Part shown: one piece after another, positions 48,501 to 62,216 of the stretch
Numbering within the stretch: position 1 is the stretch's first letter
Layout: every line of letters starts with the position of its first letter
Assembly: GCA_038049695.1 (NCBI GenBank)
Contig: CP142457.1
Location: forward strand, 23,884,501-23,948,500
Reading direction: 5' to 3'
Source: Cinnamomum chago
Taxonomy: Eukaryota; Streptophyta; Magnoliopsida; Laurales; Lauraceae
DNA length: 64,000 nt
Notes under the pieces: generated by a model
What the model was told of the DNA's origin: nothing
What the model saw: the letters and a program-made list of their open reading frames with translations, nothing else
Database searches by the model: none
Translations under genes and position numbers: made by a program

Positions 48501-51500
48501 CTCAACACAGAATCCCTTGAAATGGATTTAGAGCCGTAAGAAAAAATAGAGACACCCGAAACCCCATTTAGAGTAAAACGCAATCCCAGATTTTTCCAAA
48601 GGGAGCCTTTTGACAAAGAGTCGCATGAACCACAGTGTTGAGTCAACAACTTTCTAGAGCCGCACAGATTATGTTTTCGTTCAAAAGTACAGTACGACCC
48701 TCTCACGAAGTTCCGGTTTTCGCCCTGGCAAACACTGAACTCCCCGAAAGAGATTTCCATTCCCCAGATTCACCCGAACCCCGTAGTAAACCGAAGAGTA
48801 GCTCGGAATATCCTAAAAATCGCATCTCATCCCAAAATTCCTTCATATGGATTTAGAGGCGTACGACAAGACAAGGACAACCGAAACCCTTTTTAGTTTA
48901 AAACTTGACCCCGGATATTTCTACAGGTTGCCTTTCTACACAGAGTCGCAAGAAACACAGTGCGGAGTCAACAATTTCCTAGAGCCGCAAGGATTCTGTT
49001 TTAGTACAAAAGTATCCAACGACCCGCACGAAGTTCGGGTTTTCTCCTTTACAACCAGGGAACTCCCCGAAAGTGTTTACCATACACAGGGTTCGCCCGA
49101 AACCCGTTTTAAACCGAAAAGTAGTTTGAAATATCCTTAAAGGTGCATCTCAACCCAAAATACCTTCAAATGGATTTCGAGGCGTGAGACAAGAGAAGGA
49201 CACCCGAAACCCCTTCTAGAGTAAAAGATGATCCTGGAATTTTCTAGAGGGAGTCTTTGGACCAAGAGACGCATTAAAACACAATGTAGAGTCAACCATA
49301 TTCTAGAGTCGCATAGATTGTGTATTCGGACTAAAGGACCGTACGACCCGCACGAAGTTCGGGTTTTCGCCATTACAAACACTGAACTCCCCGAATGTGT
49401 TTTCCTTACCCAAGATTCGCCCGAAACCCGTTTTAAACCGAAAAGTAGCTTGAAATATCTTAAAGAGCGCTTCTCAACACAGAATCCCATGAAATGGATT
49501 TAGAGTCGTAAGGAAAGATAGAGACATCCGAAACCCGATTTAGAGTAAAACGCAATCCCGGATTTTTCCAAAGGGAGCCTTTGGACAAAGAGTCGCATGA
49601 AACACAGTGTTGAGTCAACAACTTTCTAGAGCCGCACAGATTATGTTTTCCCTCAAAAGTACCGTACGACCCTCTCACGAAGTTCCGGTTTTCGCCCTGG
49701 CAAACACTGAACTCCCCGAAAGAGATTTCCATTCCCCAGATTCACCCGAAACCCGTAGTAAACCGAAGAGTAGCGTGGAATATCCTAAAAATCGAATCTC
49801 ATTCCAAAATCCCTTCATATGGATTTAGAGGCGTACGGCAAGACAAGGACAACCGAAGCCCTTTTTAGTTTAAAACTTGATCCTGGATCTTTCTAGAGGT
49901 TTACCTTTTTACACAGAGTCGCAAGAAACACAGTGTGGAGTCCACAATTTCCTAGTGCCGCAAAGATTCTGTTTTGTTACAAAAGTATCGTACGACCCGC
50001 ACGAAGTTCGGGTTTTCTCCTTTACAACCAGAGAACTCCCCGAAAGTATTTACCATAATCAAGGTTCCCTCGAAACCCGTTTTAAACCGAAAAGTAGTTC
50101 GAAATATCCTAAAAGGTGCATCTCAACCCAGAATACCTTCGAATGGATTTCGAGGCGTGAGACAAGAGAAGGACACCCGAAACCCCTTCTAGAGTAAAAC
50201 GTGATCCTGAAATTTTCTAGAAGGAGTCCTTGGACCGAGAGACGCAGTAAAACACAATGTAGAGTCAACCATATTCTAGTGCCGCATAGATTGTGTTTTC
50301 GTACTAAAGGATCGTACGACCCGCACGAAGTTCGGGTTTTCGACTTTACAAACACTGAACACCCCGAATGTGTTTTCCTTACCCAAGATTCGCCCGAAAC
50401 CCGTTTTAAACCGAAAAGGAGCTCGAAATATCTTAAAGAGCGCATCTTAACCCAGAATCCCTTCAAATGGATTTAGAGCCGTACGGAAAGATAGAGACAC
50501 CCGAAACCCATTTAGAGTAAAATGCAATGCCAGATTTCTCTAAAGGGAGTCTTTGGACCAAGAGTCGCATGAAACACAGTGTTGAGTCACCAACTTTCTA
50601 GAGCCGCACAGATTATGTTTTCGTTCAAAAGTACCGTACGACCCAGTCACGAAGTTCCAGTTTTTGCCCTGGCAAACACTGATCTCCCCGAAAGAGATTT
50701 CCTTTCCCCAGATTCACCCGAAACCCGTAGTAAACAGAAGAGTAGCTCGGAATATCCTAAAAATCGCATCTCATCCCAAAATTCCTTCATATGGATTTAG
50801 AGGCGTACGACAAGACAAGGACACCAGAAACCCTTTTTAGTTTAAAACTTGATCCTAGATCTTTCTAGAGGTTGCCATTTTACACAGAGTCGCAAGAAAC
50901 ACAGTGCGGAGTCCACAATTTCCTAGAGCCGCAAAGATTCTGTTTTGTTACAAATGTATCGTACGACCCGCTCGAAGTTCGGGTTTTCTCCTTTACAACT
51001 AGAGAACTCCCCGAAAGTGTTTACCATACACAGGATTCGCCCGAAACCCGTTTTAAACCGAAAAGTAGTTTGAAATATCCTTAAAGGTGCATCTCAACCC
51101 AAAATACCTTCAAATGGATTTCGAGGCGTAATACAAGAGAAGGACACCCGAAACCCCTTCAACAGTAAAACGTGATCCTGGAATTTTCTAGAGGGAGTCT
51201 TTGGACCAAGAGTCGCATTAAAACACACTGTAGAGTCAACCATATTCTAGAGCCGCATAGATTGTGTTTTCGGACTAAAGGACCGTCCGACCCGCACGAA
51301 GTACTGGTTTTCGCCTCTACAAACACTCAACTCCCCGAATGTGTTTTCCTTACCAAACATTCGCCCGAAACCCGTTTTAAACCGAAAAGTAGCTCGAAAT
51401 ATCTTAAAGAGCGCGTCTCAACACAGAATCCCTTGAAATGGATTTAGAGCCGTAAGGAAAGATAGAGACACCCGAAACCCCATTTAGAGTAAAACGCAAT

Positions 51501-54464
51501 CCCAGATTTTTCCAAAGGGAGCCTTTAGACAAAGAGTCGCATGAAACACAGTGTTGAGTCAACAACTTTCTAGAGCCGCACAGATTATGTTTTCGTTCAA
51601 AAGTACCGTACGACCCTCTCACGAAGTTCCGGTTTTCGCCCTGGCAAACACTGAACTCCCCGAAAGAGATTTCCATTCCCCATATTCACCCGAAACCAGT
51701 AGTAAACCGAAGCATAGCTCGGAATATCCTAAAAATCGCATCTCATCCCAAAATTCCTTCATATGGATTTAGAGGCATACGACAAGACAAGGACAACCGA
51801 AACCCTTTTTATTTTAAAACTTGACCTCGGATATTTCTAGAGGTTGCCTTTCTACACAGAGTCGCAACAAACACAGTGCGGAGTCAACAATTTCCTAGAG
51901 CCGCAAAGATTCTGTTTTAGTACAAAAGAATCGTACGACCCGCACGAAGTTCGGGTTTTCTCCTTTGCAACTAGAGAACTCCCCGAAAGTGTTTACCATA
52001 CACAGGGTTCGCCCGAAACCCGTTTTAAACCGAAAAGTAGTTCGAAATATCGTTAAAGGTGCATCTCAACCCAAAATACCTTCAAATGGATTTCGAGGAG
52101 GGAGACAAGAGAAGGACACCCGAAACCCCTTTAAGAGTTAAACGTGATCCTGGAATTTTCTAGAGCGAGTCTTTGGACCAAGAGTCGCATTAAAACACAG
52201 TGTAGAGTCAACCATATACTAGAGCTGCATAGATTGTGTTTTCGGACTATAGGACCGTACGACCCGCACGAAGTTCGGGTTTTCGCCTTTACAAACACTG
52301 AACTCCCCGAATGTGTTTTCCTTACCCAAGATTCGCCCGAAACCCGTTTTAAACCGAAAAGTAGCTCGAAATATCTTAAAGTGCGCTTCTCAACACAGAA
52401 TCCCTTGAAATGGATTTAGAGTCGTAAGGAAAGATAGAGACACCCGAAACCCGATTTAGAGTAAAACGCCATCCCAGATATTTCCAAAGGGAGCCTTTGG
52501 ACAAAGAGTCGCATGAAACACAGTGTTGAGTCAACAACTTTCTAGAGCAGCACAGATTATTGTTTTCGTTCAAAATTACCGTACGACCCTCTCACGAAAT
52601 TCCGGTTTTCGCCCTAGCAAAACTGAACTCCCCGAAAATGATTTCCATTCCCAGATTCACCCGAAACCCGTAATAAACCGAAGAGTATCTCGGAATATCC
52701 TAAAAATCGCATCTCATCCCAAAATTCCTTCATATGGATTTAGAGGCGTACGACAAGACAAGAACAACCGAAACCCTTTTTAGTTTAAAACTTGACCCCG
52801 GATATTTCTACAGGTTGCCTTTCCACACAGAGTCGCAAGAAACACAGTGCGGAGTAAACAATTTCCTAGAGCCGCAAAGATTCTGTTTTAGTACAAAAGT
52901 ATCCAACGACCCGCACGAAGTTCGGGTTTTCTCCTTTATATCCAGAGAACTCCCCGAAATTGTTTACCATACACAAGGTTCGCCCGAAACCCGTTTTAAA
53001 CCGAAAAGTAGTTCGAAATATCCTTAAAGGTGCATCTCAACCCAGAATACCTTCAAATGGATTTCGAGGCGTGAGAGAAGAGAATGACACCCGAAACCCC
53101 TTCTACAGTAAAACGTGATCCTGGAATTTTCTAGAGGGAGTCTTTGGACCAAGAGACGCATTAAAACACAGTGTAGAGTCAACCATATTCTAGAGCCGCA
53201 AAGATTGTGTTTTCGTACTAAAGGACCGTACGACCCGCACGAAGTTCGGGTTTTCGACTTTACAAACATTGAACACCCCGAATGTGTTTTCCTTACCCAA
53301 GATTCGCCCGAAACCCGTTTTAAACCGAAAAGTAGCTCGAAATATCTTAAAGAGCGCTTCTCAACACAGAATCCCTTGAAATGGATTTAGAGTCGTAGGG
53401 AAAGATAGAGACACCCGAAACCCGATTTAGAGTAAAACGCAATGCCAGATTTCTCCAAAGGGAGTCTTTGGACCAAGAGTCGCATGAAACACAGTGTTGA
53501 GTCAACAACTTTCTAGAGCCGCACAGATTATGTTTTCGTTCAAAAGTACCGTACGACCCACTCACGAAGTTCCAGTTTTTGCCCTGGCAAACACTGAACT
53601 CCCCGAATGAGATTTCCTTTCCCCAGATTCACCCGAAACCCATAGTAAACCGAAGAGTAGCTCGGAATATCCTAAAAATCGCAGCTCATCCCAAAATTCC
53701 TTCATATGGATTTAGAGGCGTACGACAAGACAAGGACACCCGAAACCCTTTTTAGTTTAAAACTTGATCCTAGATCTCTCTAGAGGTTGCCTTTTTACAG
53801 AGAGTCGCAAGAAACACAGTGCGGAGTCCACAATTTCCTAGAGCCGCAAAGATTCTCTTTTGTTACAAAAGTATCGTACGACCCGCACGAAGTTCGGGTT
53901 TTCTCCTTTGCAACTAGAGAACTCCCCGAAAGTGTTTACCATACACAGGGTTCCCCCGAAACCCGTTTTAAACCGAAAAGTAGTTTGAAATATCCTTAAA
54001 GGTGCATCTCAACCCAAAATACCTTCAAATGGATTTCGAGGCGTGAGACAAGAGAAGGACACCCGAAACCCCTTCAACAGTAAAACGTGATCCTGGAATT
54101 TTCTAGAGGGAGTCTTTGGACCAAGTGTCGCATTAAAACACAGTGTAGAGTCAACCATATTCTAGAGCCGCATAGATTGTGTTTTCGGACTAAAGGACCG
54201 TACGACCCGCATGAAGTTCGGGTTTTCGCCTTTACAAACTCTAAACTCCCCGAATGTGTTTTCCTTACCAAAGATTCGCCCGAAACCCGTTTTAAACCGA
54301 AAAGTAGCTCTAAATATCTTAAAGAGCGCGTCTCAACACAGAATCCCTTGAAATGGATTTAGAGCCGTAAGGAAAGATAGAGACACCCGAAACCCCATTT
54401 AGAGTAAAACGCAATCCCAGATTTTTCCAAAGGGTGCCTTTGGAAAAGAGTCGCATGAAACACA

Positions 54465-57400
54465 GTGTTGAGTCAACAACTTTCTAGAGCCGCACAGATT
54501 ATGTTTTCGTTCAAAAGTACCGTACGACCCACTCACGAAGTTCCAGTTTTTGCCCTGGCAACACTGAGATCCCCGAAAGAGATTTCCATTCCCCAGATTC
54601 ACCCGAAACCCGTAGTAAACCGAAGAGTAGCTCGGAATATCCTAAAAATCGCATCTCATCCCAAAATCCCTTCATATGGATTTAGAGGCGTACAGCAAGA
54701 CAAGGACAACCGAAACCCTTTCTAGTTTAAAACTTGATCCCGGATCTTTCTAGAGGTTGCCTTTCTACACAGAGTCGCAAGAAACACAGTGCGGAGTCAA
54801 CAATTTCCTAGAGCCGCAAAGATTCTGTTTTAGTACAAAAGTATCCAACGACCCGCACGAAGTTCGGGTTTTCTCCTTTACAACCAGAGAACTCCCCGAA
54901 AGTATTTACCATAATCAAGGTTCGCCCGAAACCAGTTTTAAACCGAAAAGTAGTTCGAAATATCCTAAAAGGTGCATCTCAACCTAGAATACCTTCGAAT
55001 GGATTTCGAGGCGTAATACAAGAGAAGGACACCCGAAACCCCTTCTAGAGTAAAACGTGATCCTTGAATTTTCTAGAGGAAGTCTTTGGACCAAGAGTCG
55101 CATTAAAACACAGAGTGGAGTCAACCATATTCTAGAGCCGCATAGATTGTGTTTTCGTACTAAAGGACCGTACGACCCGCACGAAGTTCGGGTTTTCGCC
55201 TTTACAAACACTGAACTCCCCGAATGTGTTTTCCTTACCCAAGATTCGCCTGAAACCCGTTTTAAACCGAAAAGTAGCTTGAAATATCTTAAATAGCGCG
55301 TCTCAACACAGAATCCCTTGAAATGGATTTAAAGCCGTAAGGAAAGATAGAGACACCCGAAACCCCATTTAGAGTAAAACGCAATCCCAGATTTTTCCAA
55401 AGGGAGCCTTTGGACAAAGAGTCGCATGAAACACAGCGTTGAGTCAACAACTTTCTAGAGCCGCACAGATTATGTTTTCGTTCAAAAGTACCGTACGACC
55501 CTCTCACGAAGTTCCGGTTTTCGCCCTGGCAAACACTGAACTCCCCGAAAGTGATTTCCATTCCCCATATTCACCCGAAACCAGTAGTAAACTGAAGCGT
55601 AGCTCGGAATATCCTAAAAATCGCATCTCATCCCAAAATTCCTTCATATGGATTTAGAGGCATACGGCAAGACAAGGACAACCGAAACACTTTTTAGTTT
55701 AAAACTTGACCTCGGATATTTCTAGAGGTTGCCTTTCTACACAGAGTCGCAACAAACACAGTGCGGAGTCAACAATTTCCTAGAGCCGCAAAGATTCTGT
55801 TTTAGTACAAAAGAATCGTACGACCCGCACGAAGTTCGGGTTTTCTCCTTTGCAACTAGAGAACTCCCCGAAAGTGTTTACCATGCACAGGGTTCCCCCG
55901 AAACCCGTTTTAAACCGAAAACTAGTTTGTAATATCCTTAAAGGTGCATCTCAACCAAAAATACCTTCAAATGGATTTCGAGGCATGAGACAAGAGAAGG
56001 ACACCCGAAAACCCTTCAAGAGTGAAACGTGATCTTGGAATTTTCTAGAGGGAGTCTTTGGACCAAGAGTCGCATTAAAACACAGTGTAGAGTCAACCAT
56101 ATTCTAGAGCCGCATAGATTGTGTTTTCGGACTAAAGGACCGTACGACCCGCACGAAGTTCGGGTTTTCGCCTTTACAAACACTGAACTCCCCGAATGTG
56201 TTTTCCTTACCAAAGATTCGCCCGAAACCAGTTTGAAACCGAAAAGTAGCTCGAAATACCTTAAAGAGCGCGTCTCAACACAGAATCACTTGAAATGGAT
56301 TTAGAGCCGTAAGGAAAGATAGAGACACCCGAAACCCCATTTAGAGTAAAACGCAATCCCAGATTTTTCCAAAGGGTGCCTTTGGACAAAGAGTCGCATG
56401 AAACACAGTGTTGAGTCAACAACTTTCTAGAGCCGCACAGATTATGTTTTCGTTCAAAAGTACAGTACGACCCTCTCACGAAGTTCCGGTTTTCGCCCTG
56501 GCAACACTGAACTCCCCGAAAGAGATTTCCATTGCCCAGATTCACCCGAAACCCGTAGTAAACCAAAGAGTAGCTCGGAATATCCTAAAAATCGCATCTC
56601 ATCCCAAAATCCCTTCATATGGATTTAGAGGCGTACAACAAGACAAGGACAACCGAAACCCTTTTTAGTTTAAAACTTGATCCCGGATCTTTCTAGAGGT
56701 TGCCTTTCTACACAGAGTCGCAAGAAACACAGTGCGGAGTCAACAATTTCCTAGAGCCGCAAAGATTCTGCTTTAGTACAAAAGTATCCAACGACCCGCA
56801 CGAAGTTCGGGTTTTCTCCTTTACAACCAGAGAACTCCCCGAAAGTATTTACCATAATCAAGGTTCGCCCGAAACCCGTTTTAAACCGAAAAGTAGTTCG
56901 AAATATCCTAAAAGGTGCATCTCAACCTAGAATACCTTCGAATGGATTTCGAGGCGTAATACAAGAGAAGGACACCCGAAACCCCTTCTAGAGTAAAACG
57001 TGATCCTTGAGTTTTCTAGAGGAAGTCTTTGGACCAAGAGTCGCATTAAAACACAGAGTGGAGTCAACCATTTTCTAGAGCCGCATAGATTGTGTTTTCG
57101 TACTAAAGGACCGTACGACCCGCACGAAGTTCGGGTTTTCGCCTTTACAAACACTGAACTCCCCGAATGTGTTTTCCTTACCAAAGATTCGCCTGAAATC
57201 CGTTTTAAACCGAAAAGTAGCTCGATATATCTTAAAGAGCGCGTCTCAACACAGAATCCCTTGAAATGGATTTAGAGCCGTAAGGAAAGATAGAGACAAC
57301 CGAAACCCCATTTAGAGTAAAACGCAATCCCAGATTTTTCCAAAGGGAGCCTTTGGACAAGGAGTCGCATGAAACACAGCGTTGAGTCAACAACTTTCTA

Positions 57401-60400
57401 GAGCCGCACAGATTATGTTTTCGTTCAAAAGTACCGTACGACCCTCTCACGAAGTTCCGGTTTTCGCCCTAGCAAACACTGAACTCCCCGAAAGAGATTT
57501 CCATTCCCCATATTCACCCGAAACCAGTAGTAAACCGAAGCGTAGCTCGGAATATCCTAAAAATCGCATCTCATCCCAAAATTCCTTCATATGGATTTAG
57601 AGGCATAAGACAAGACAAGGACAACCGAAACCGTTTTTAGTTTAAAACTTGACCTCGGATATTTCTAGAGGTTGCCTTTCTACACAGAGTCGCAACAAAC
57701 ACAGTGCGGAGTCAACAATTTCCTAGAGCCGCAAAGATTCTGTTTTAGTACAAAAGTATCGTACGACCCGCACGAAGTTCGGGTTTTCTCCTTTGCAACT
57801 AGAGAACTCCCCGAATGTGTTTACCATACACAGGGTTCCCCCGAAACCCGTTTTAAACCGAAAACTAGTTTGTAATATCCTTAAGGGTGCATCTCAACCC
57901 AAAATACGTTCAAATGGATTTCGAGGCGTGAGACAAGAGAAGGACACCCGAAACCCCTTCAAGAGTGAAACGTGATCTTGGAATTTTCTAGAGGGAGTCT
58001 TTGGACCAAGAGTCGCATTAAAACACGGTGTAGAGTCAACCATATTCTAGAGCCGCATACATTGTGTTTTTGAACTAAAGGACCATACGACCCGCACGAA
58101 GTTCGGGTTTTTGCCTTTACAAACACTGAACTCCCCGAATGTGTTTTCCTTACCAAAGATTCGCCCGAAACCCGTTTGTACCGAAAAGTAGCTCGAAATA
58201 TCTTAAAGAGCGCGTCTCAACACAGAATCCCTTGAAATGGATTTAGAGCCGTAAGGAAAGATAGAGACACCCGAAACCCCATTTAAAGTAAAACGCAATC
58301 CCAGATTTTTCCAAAGGGTGCCTTTAGACAAAGAGTCGCAAGAAACACAGTGTTGAGTCAATAACTTTCTAGAGCCGCACAGATTATGTTTTCGTTCAAA
58401 AGTACAGTACGACCCTCTCACGAAGTTTCGGTTTTCGCCCTAGCAACACTGAACTCCCCGAAAGAGATTTCCATTCCCCAAATTCACCCGAAACCCGTAG
58501 TAAACCGAAGAGTAGCTCGGAATATCCTAAAAATCGCATCTCATCCCAAAATCCCTTCATATGGATTTAGAGGCGTACAGCAAGACAAGGACAACCGAAA
58601 CCCTTTCTAGTTTAAAACTTGATCCCGGATCTTTCTAGAGGTTGCCTTTCTACACAGAGTCGCAAGAAACACAGTGCGGAGTCAACAATTTCCTAGAGCC
58701 GCAAAGATTCTGTTTTAGTACAAAAGTATCCAACGACCCGCACGAAGTTCGGGTTTTCTCCTTTACAACCAGAGAACTCCCCGAAAGTATTTACCATAAT
58801 CAAGGTTCGCCCGAAACCAGTTTTAAACCGAAAAGTAGTTCGAAATATCCTAAAAGGTGCATCTCAACCCAGAATACCTTCGAATGGATTTCGAGGCGTA
58901 ATACAAGAGAAGGACACCCGAAACCCCTTCTAGAGTAAAACGTGATCCTTGAATTTTCTAGAGGAAGTCTTTGGACCAAGAGTCGCATTAAAACACAGAG
59001 TGGAGTCAACCATATTCTAGAGCCGCATAGATTGTGTTTTCCTACTAAAGGACCGTACGACCCGCACGAAGTTCGGGTTTTCGCCTTTACAAACACTGAA
59101 CTCCCCGAATGTGTTTTCCTTACCCAAGATTCGCCTGAAACCCGTTTTAAACCGAAAAGTAGCTTGAAATATCTTAAAGAGCGCGTCTCAACACAGAATC
59201 CCTTGAAATGGATTTAGAGCCGTAAGGAAAGATAGAGACACCCGAAACCCCATTTAGAGTAAAACGCAATCCCAGATTTTTCCAAAGGGAGCCTTTGGAC
59301 GAAGAGTCGCATGAAACACAGTGTTGAGTCAACAACTTTCTAAAGCCGCATTGATTATGTTTTCGTTCAAAAGTACAGTACGACCCTCTCACGAAGTTCC
59401 GGTTTACGCCCTGGCAACACTGAACTCCCCGAAAGAGATTTCCATTCCCCAGATTCACCCGAAACCCGTAGTAAACCAAAGAGTAGCCCGGAATATCCTA
59501 AAAATCGCATCTCATCCCAAAATCCCTTCATATGGATTTAGAGGCGTACGACAAGACAAGGACAACCGAAACCCTTTTTAGTTTAAAACTTGATCCCGGA
59601 TCTTTCTAGAGGTTGCCTTTCTACACAGAGTCGCAAAAAACACAGTGCGGAGTCAACAATTTCCTAGAGCCGCAAAGATTCTGTTTTAGTACAAAAGTAT
59701 CGTACGACCCGCACGAAGTTCGGGTTTTCTCCTTTACAACCAGAGAACTCCCCGAAAGTGTTTACCGTACACAGGGTTCGCCCGAAACCTGTTTTAAACC
59801 GAAAAGTAGTTTGAAATATCCTTAAAGGTGCATCTCAACCCAAAATACCTTCAAATGGATTTCGTGGCGTGAGACAAGAGAAGGACACCCGAAACCCCTT
59901 CAAGAGTAAAACGTGATCCTGGAATTTTCTAGAGGGAGTCTTTGGACCAAGAGTCGCATTAAAACACAGTGTACAGTCAACCATATTCTAGAGCCGCATA
60001 GATTGTGTTTTCGTACTAAAGGACTGTACGACCCGCACGAAGTTCGGGTTTTCGCCTTTACAAACACTGAACTCCCCGAATGTGTTTTCCTTACCCAAGA
60101 TTCGCCCGAAACCCGTTTTAAACCGAAAAGTAGCTCGAAATATCTAAAAGAGCGCGTCTCAACACAGAATCCCTTGAAATGGATTTAGAGCCGTAAGGAA
60201 AGATAGAGACACCCGAAACCCCATTTAGAGTAAAACGCAATCCCAGATTTTTCCAAAGGGAGCCTTTGGACAAAGAGTCGCATGAAACACAGTGTTGAGT
60301 CAACAACTTTCTAGAGCCGCACAGATTATGTTTTCGTTCAAAAGTACAGTTCGACCCTCTCACGAAGTTCCGGTTCTCGCCCTGCCAACACTGAACTCCC

Positions 60401-62216
60401 CGAAAGAGATTTCCATTCCCCAGATTCACCCGAAACCCGTAGTAAACCAAAGAGTAGCTCGGAATATCCTAAAAATCGCATCTCATCCCAAAATCCCTTC
60501 ATATGGATTTAGAGGCGTACGGCAAGACAAGGACAACCGAAACCCTTTTTAGTTTAAAACTTGATCCCGGATCTTTCTAGAGGTTGCCTTTCTACACAGA
60601 GTCGCAAGAAACACAACGCGGAGTCAACAATTTCCTAGAGCCGCAAAGATTCTGTTTTAGTACAAAAGTATCCAACGACCCGCACGAAGTTCGGGTTTTC
60701 TTCTTTACAACCAGAGAACTCCCCGAAAGTATTTACCATAATCAAGGTTCGCCCGAAACCCGTTTTAAACCGAAAAGTAGTTCGAAATATCCTAAAAGGT
60801 GCATCTCAACCCAGAATACCTTCGAATGGATTTCGAGGCGTAATACAAGAGAAGGACACCCGAAACCCCTTCTAGAGTAAAACGTGATCTTTGAATTTTC
60901 TAGAGGAAGTCTTTGGACCAAGAGTCGCATTAAAACACCGAGTGGAGTCAACCATATTCTAGAGCCGCATAGATTGTGTTTTCGTACTAAAGGACCGTAC
61001 GACCCGCACGAAGTTCGGGTTTTCGCCTTTACAAACACTGAACTCCCCGAATATGTTTTCCTTACCAAAGATTCGCCTGAAACCCGTTTTAAACCGAAAA
61101 GTAGCTCGAAATATCTTAAAGAGCGCGTCTCAACACAGAATCCCTTGAAATGGATTTAGAGCCGTAAGGAAAGATAGAGACACCCGAAACCCCATTTAGA
61201 GTAAAACGCAATCCCAGATTTTTCCAAAGGGAGCCTTTGGACAAGGAGTCGCATGAAACACAGCGTTGAGTCAACAACTTTCTAGAGCCGCACAGATTAT
61301 GTTTTCGTTCAAAAGTACCGTACGACCCTCTCACAAAGTTCCGGTTTTCGCCCTGGCAAACACTGAACTCCCCGAAAGAGATTTCCATTCCCCATATTCA
61401 CCCGAAACCAGTAGTAAACCGAAGCGTAGCTCGGAATATCCTAAAAATTCCTTCATATGGATTTAGAGGCATACGACAAGACAAGGACAACTGAAACCGT
61501 TTTTAGTTTAAAACTTGACCTCGGATATTTCTAGAGGTTGCCTTTCTACACAGAGTCGCAACAAACACAGTGCGGAGTCAACAATTTCCTAGAGCCGCAA
61601 AGATTCTGTTTTAGTACAAAAGTATCGTACGACCCGCACGAAGTTCGGGTTTTCTCCTTTGCAACTAGAGAACTCCCCGAAAGTGTTTACCATACACAGG
61701 GTTCCCCCGAAACCCGTTTTAAACCGAAAAGTAGTTTGAAATATCCTTAAAGGTGCATCTCAACCCAAAATACCTTCAAATGGATTTCGAGGAGTGAGAC
61801 AAGAGAAGGACACCCGAAACCCCTTCAAGAGTGAAACGTGATCTTGGAATTTTCTAGAGGGAGTCTTTGGACCAAGAGTCGCATTAAAACACAGTGTAGA
61901 GTCAACCATATTCTAGAGCCGCATACATTGTGTTTTGGAACTAAAGGACCATACGACCCGCACGAAGTTCGGGTTTTCGCCTTTACAAACACTGAACTCC
62001 CCGAATGTGTTTTCCTTACCAAAGATTCGCCCGAAACCCGTTTTAAACCGAAAAGTAGCTCGAAATATCTTAAAGAGCGCGTCTCAACACTGAATCCCTT
62101 GAAATGGATTTAGAGCCGTAAGGAAAGATAGAGACACCCGAAACCCCATTTAAGGTAAAACGCAATCCCAGATTTTTCCAAAGGGTGCCTTTGGACAAAG
62201 AGTCGCATGAAACACA
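54465..62216 (+). repeat. Higher-order repeat: 1,943-bp six-monomer unit and 3,885-bp twelve-monomer unit
   Basis: B monomers alternate between two versions. One has GTATCCAACGACC and GTATTTACCATAATC (monomer frames at 54757, 56700, 58642, 60584). The other has CGCAACAAACACAG or CTTTGCAACTAGAG features (55729, 57672, 61538; the copy at 59613 differs). The alternation gives a period of 1,942-1,943 bp. Finer variants repeat only every second unit: GAAACCAGTTTTAAACC and GTACAGCAAGAC with CCCTTTCTAG at both 54.7-54.9 and 58.6-58.8 kb, and AGCTTGAAATATC at 55.28 and 59.16 kb. This gives 3,885 bp. The pattern slips near 61.5-62.5 kb, where two like units adjoin. Confidence 0.8.

Noticed and set aside
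54087-62113. A 91-codon open frame recurring in most C monomers (and 60-100-codon frames in A and B)
   Set aside because: It starts at GTG, not ATG, varies mostly by replacement changes, and similar open frames occur on the opposite strand. Low stop density of the monomer explains it. A dN/dS ratio clearly below 1 over all copies would be needed to revive the idea.
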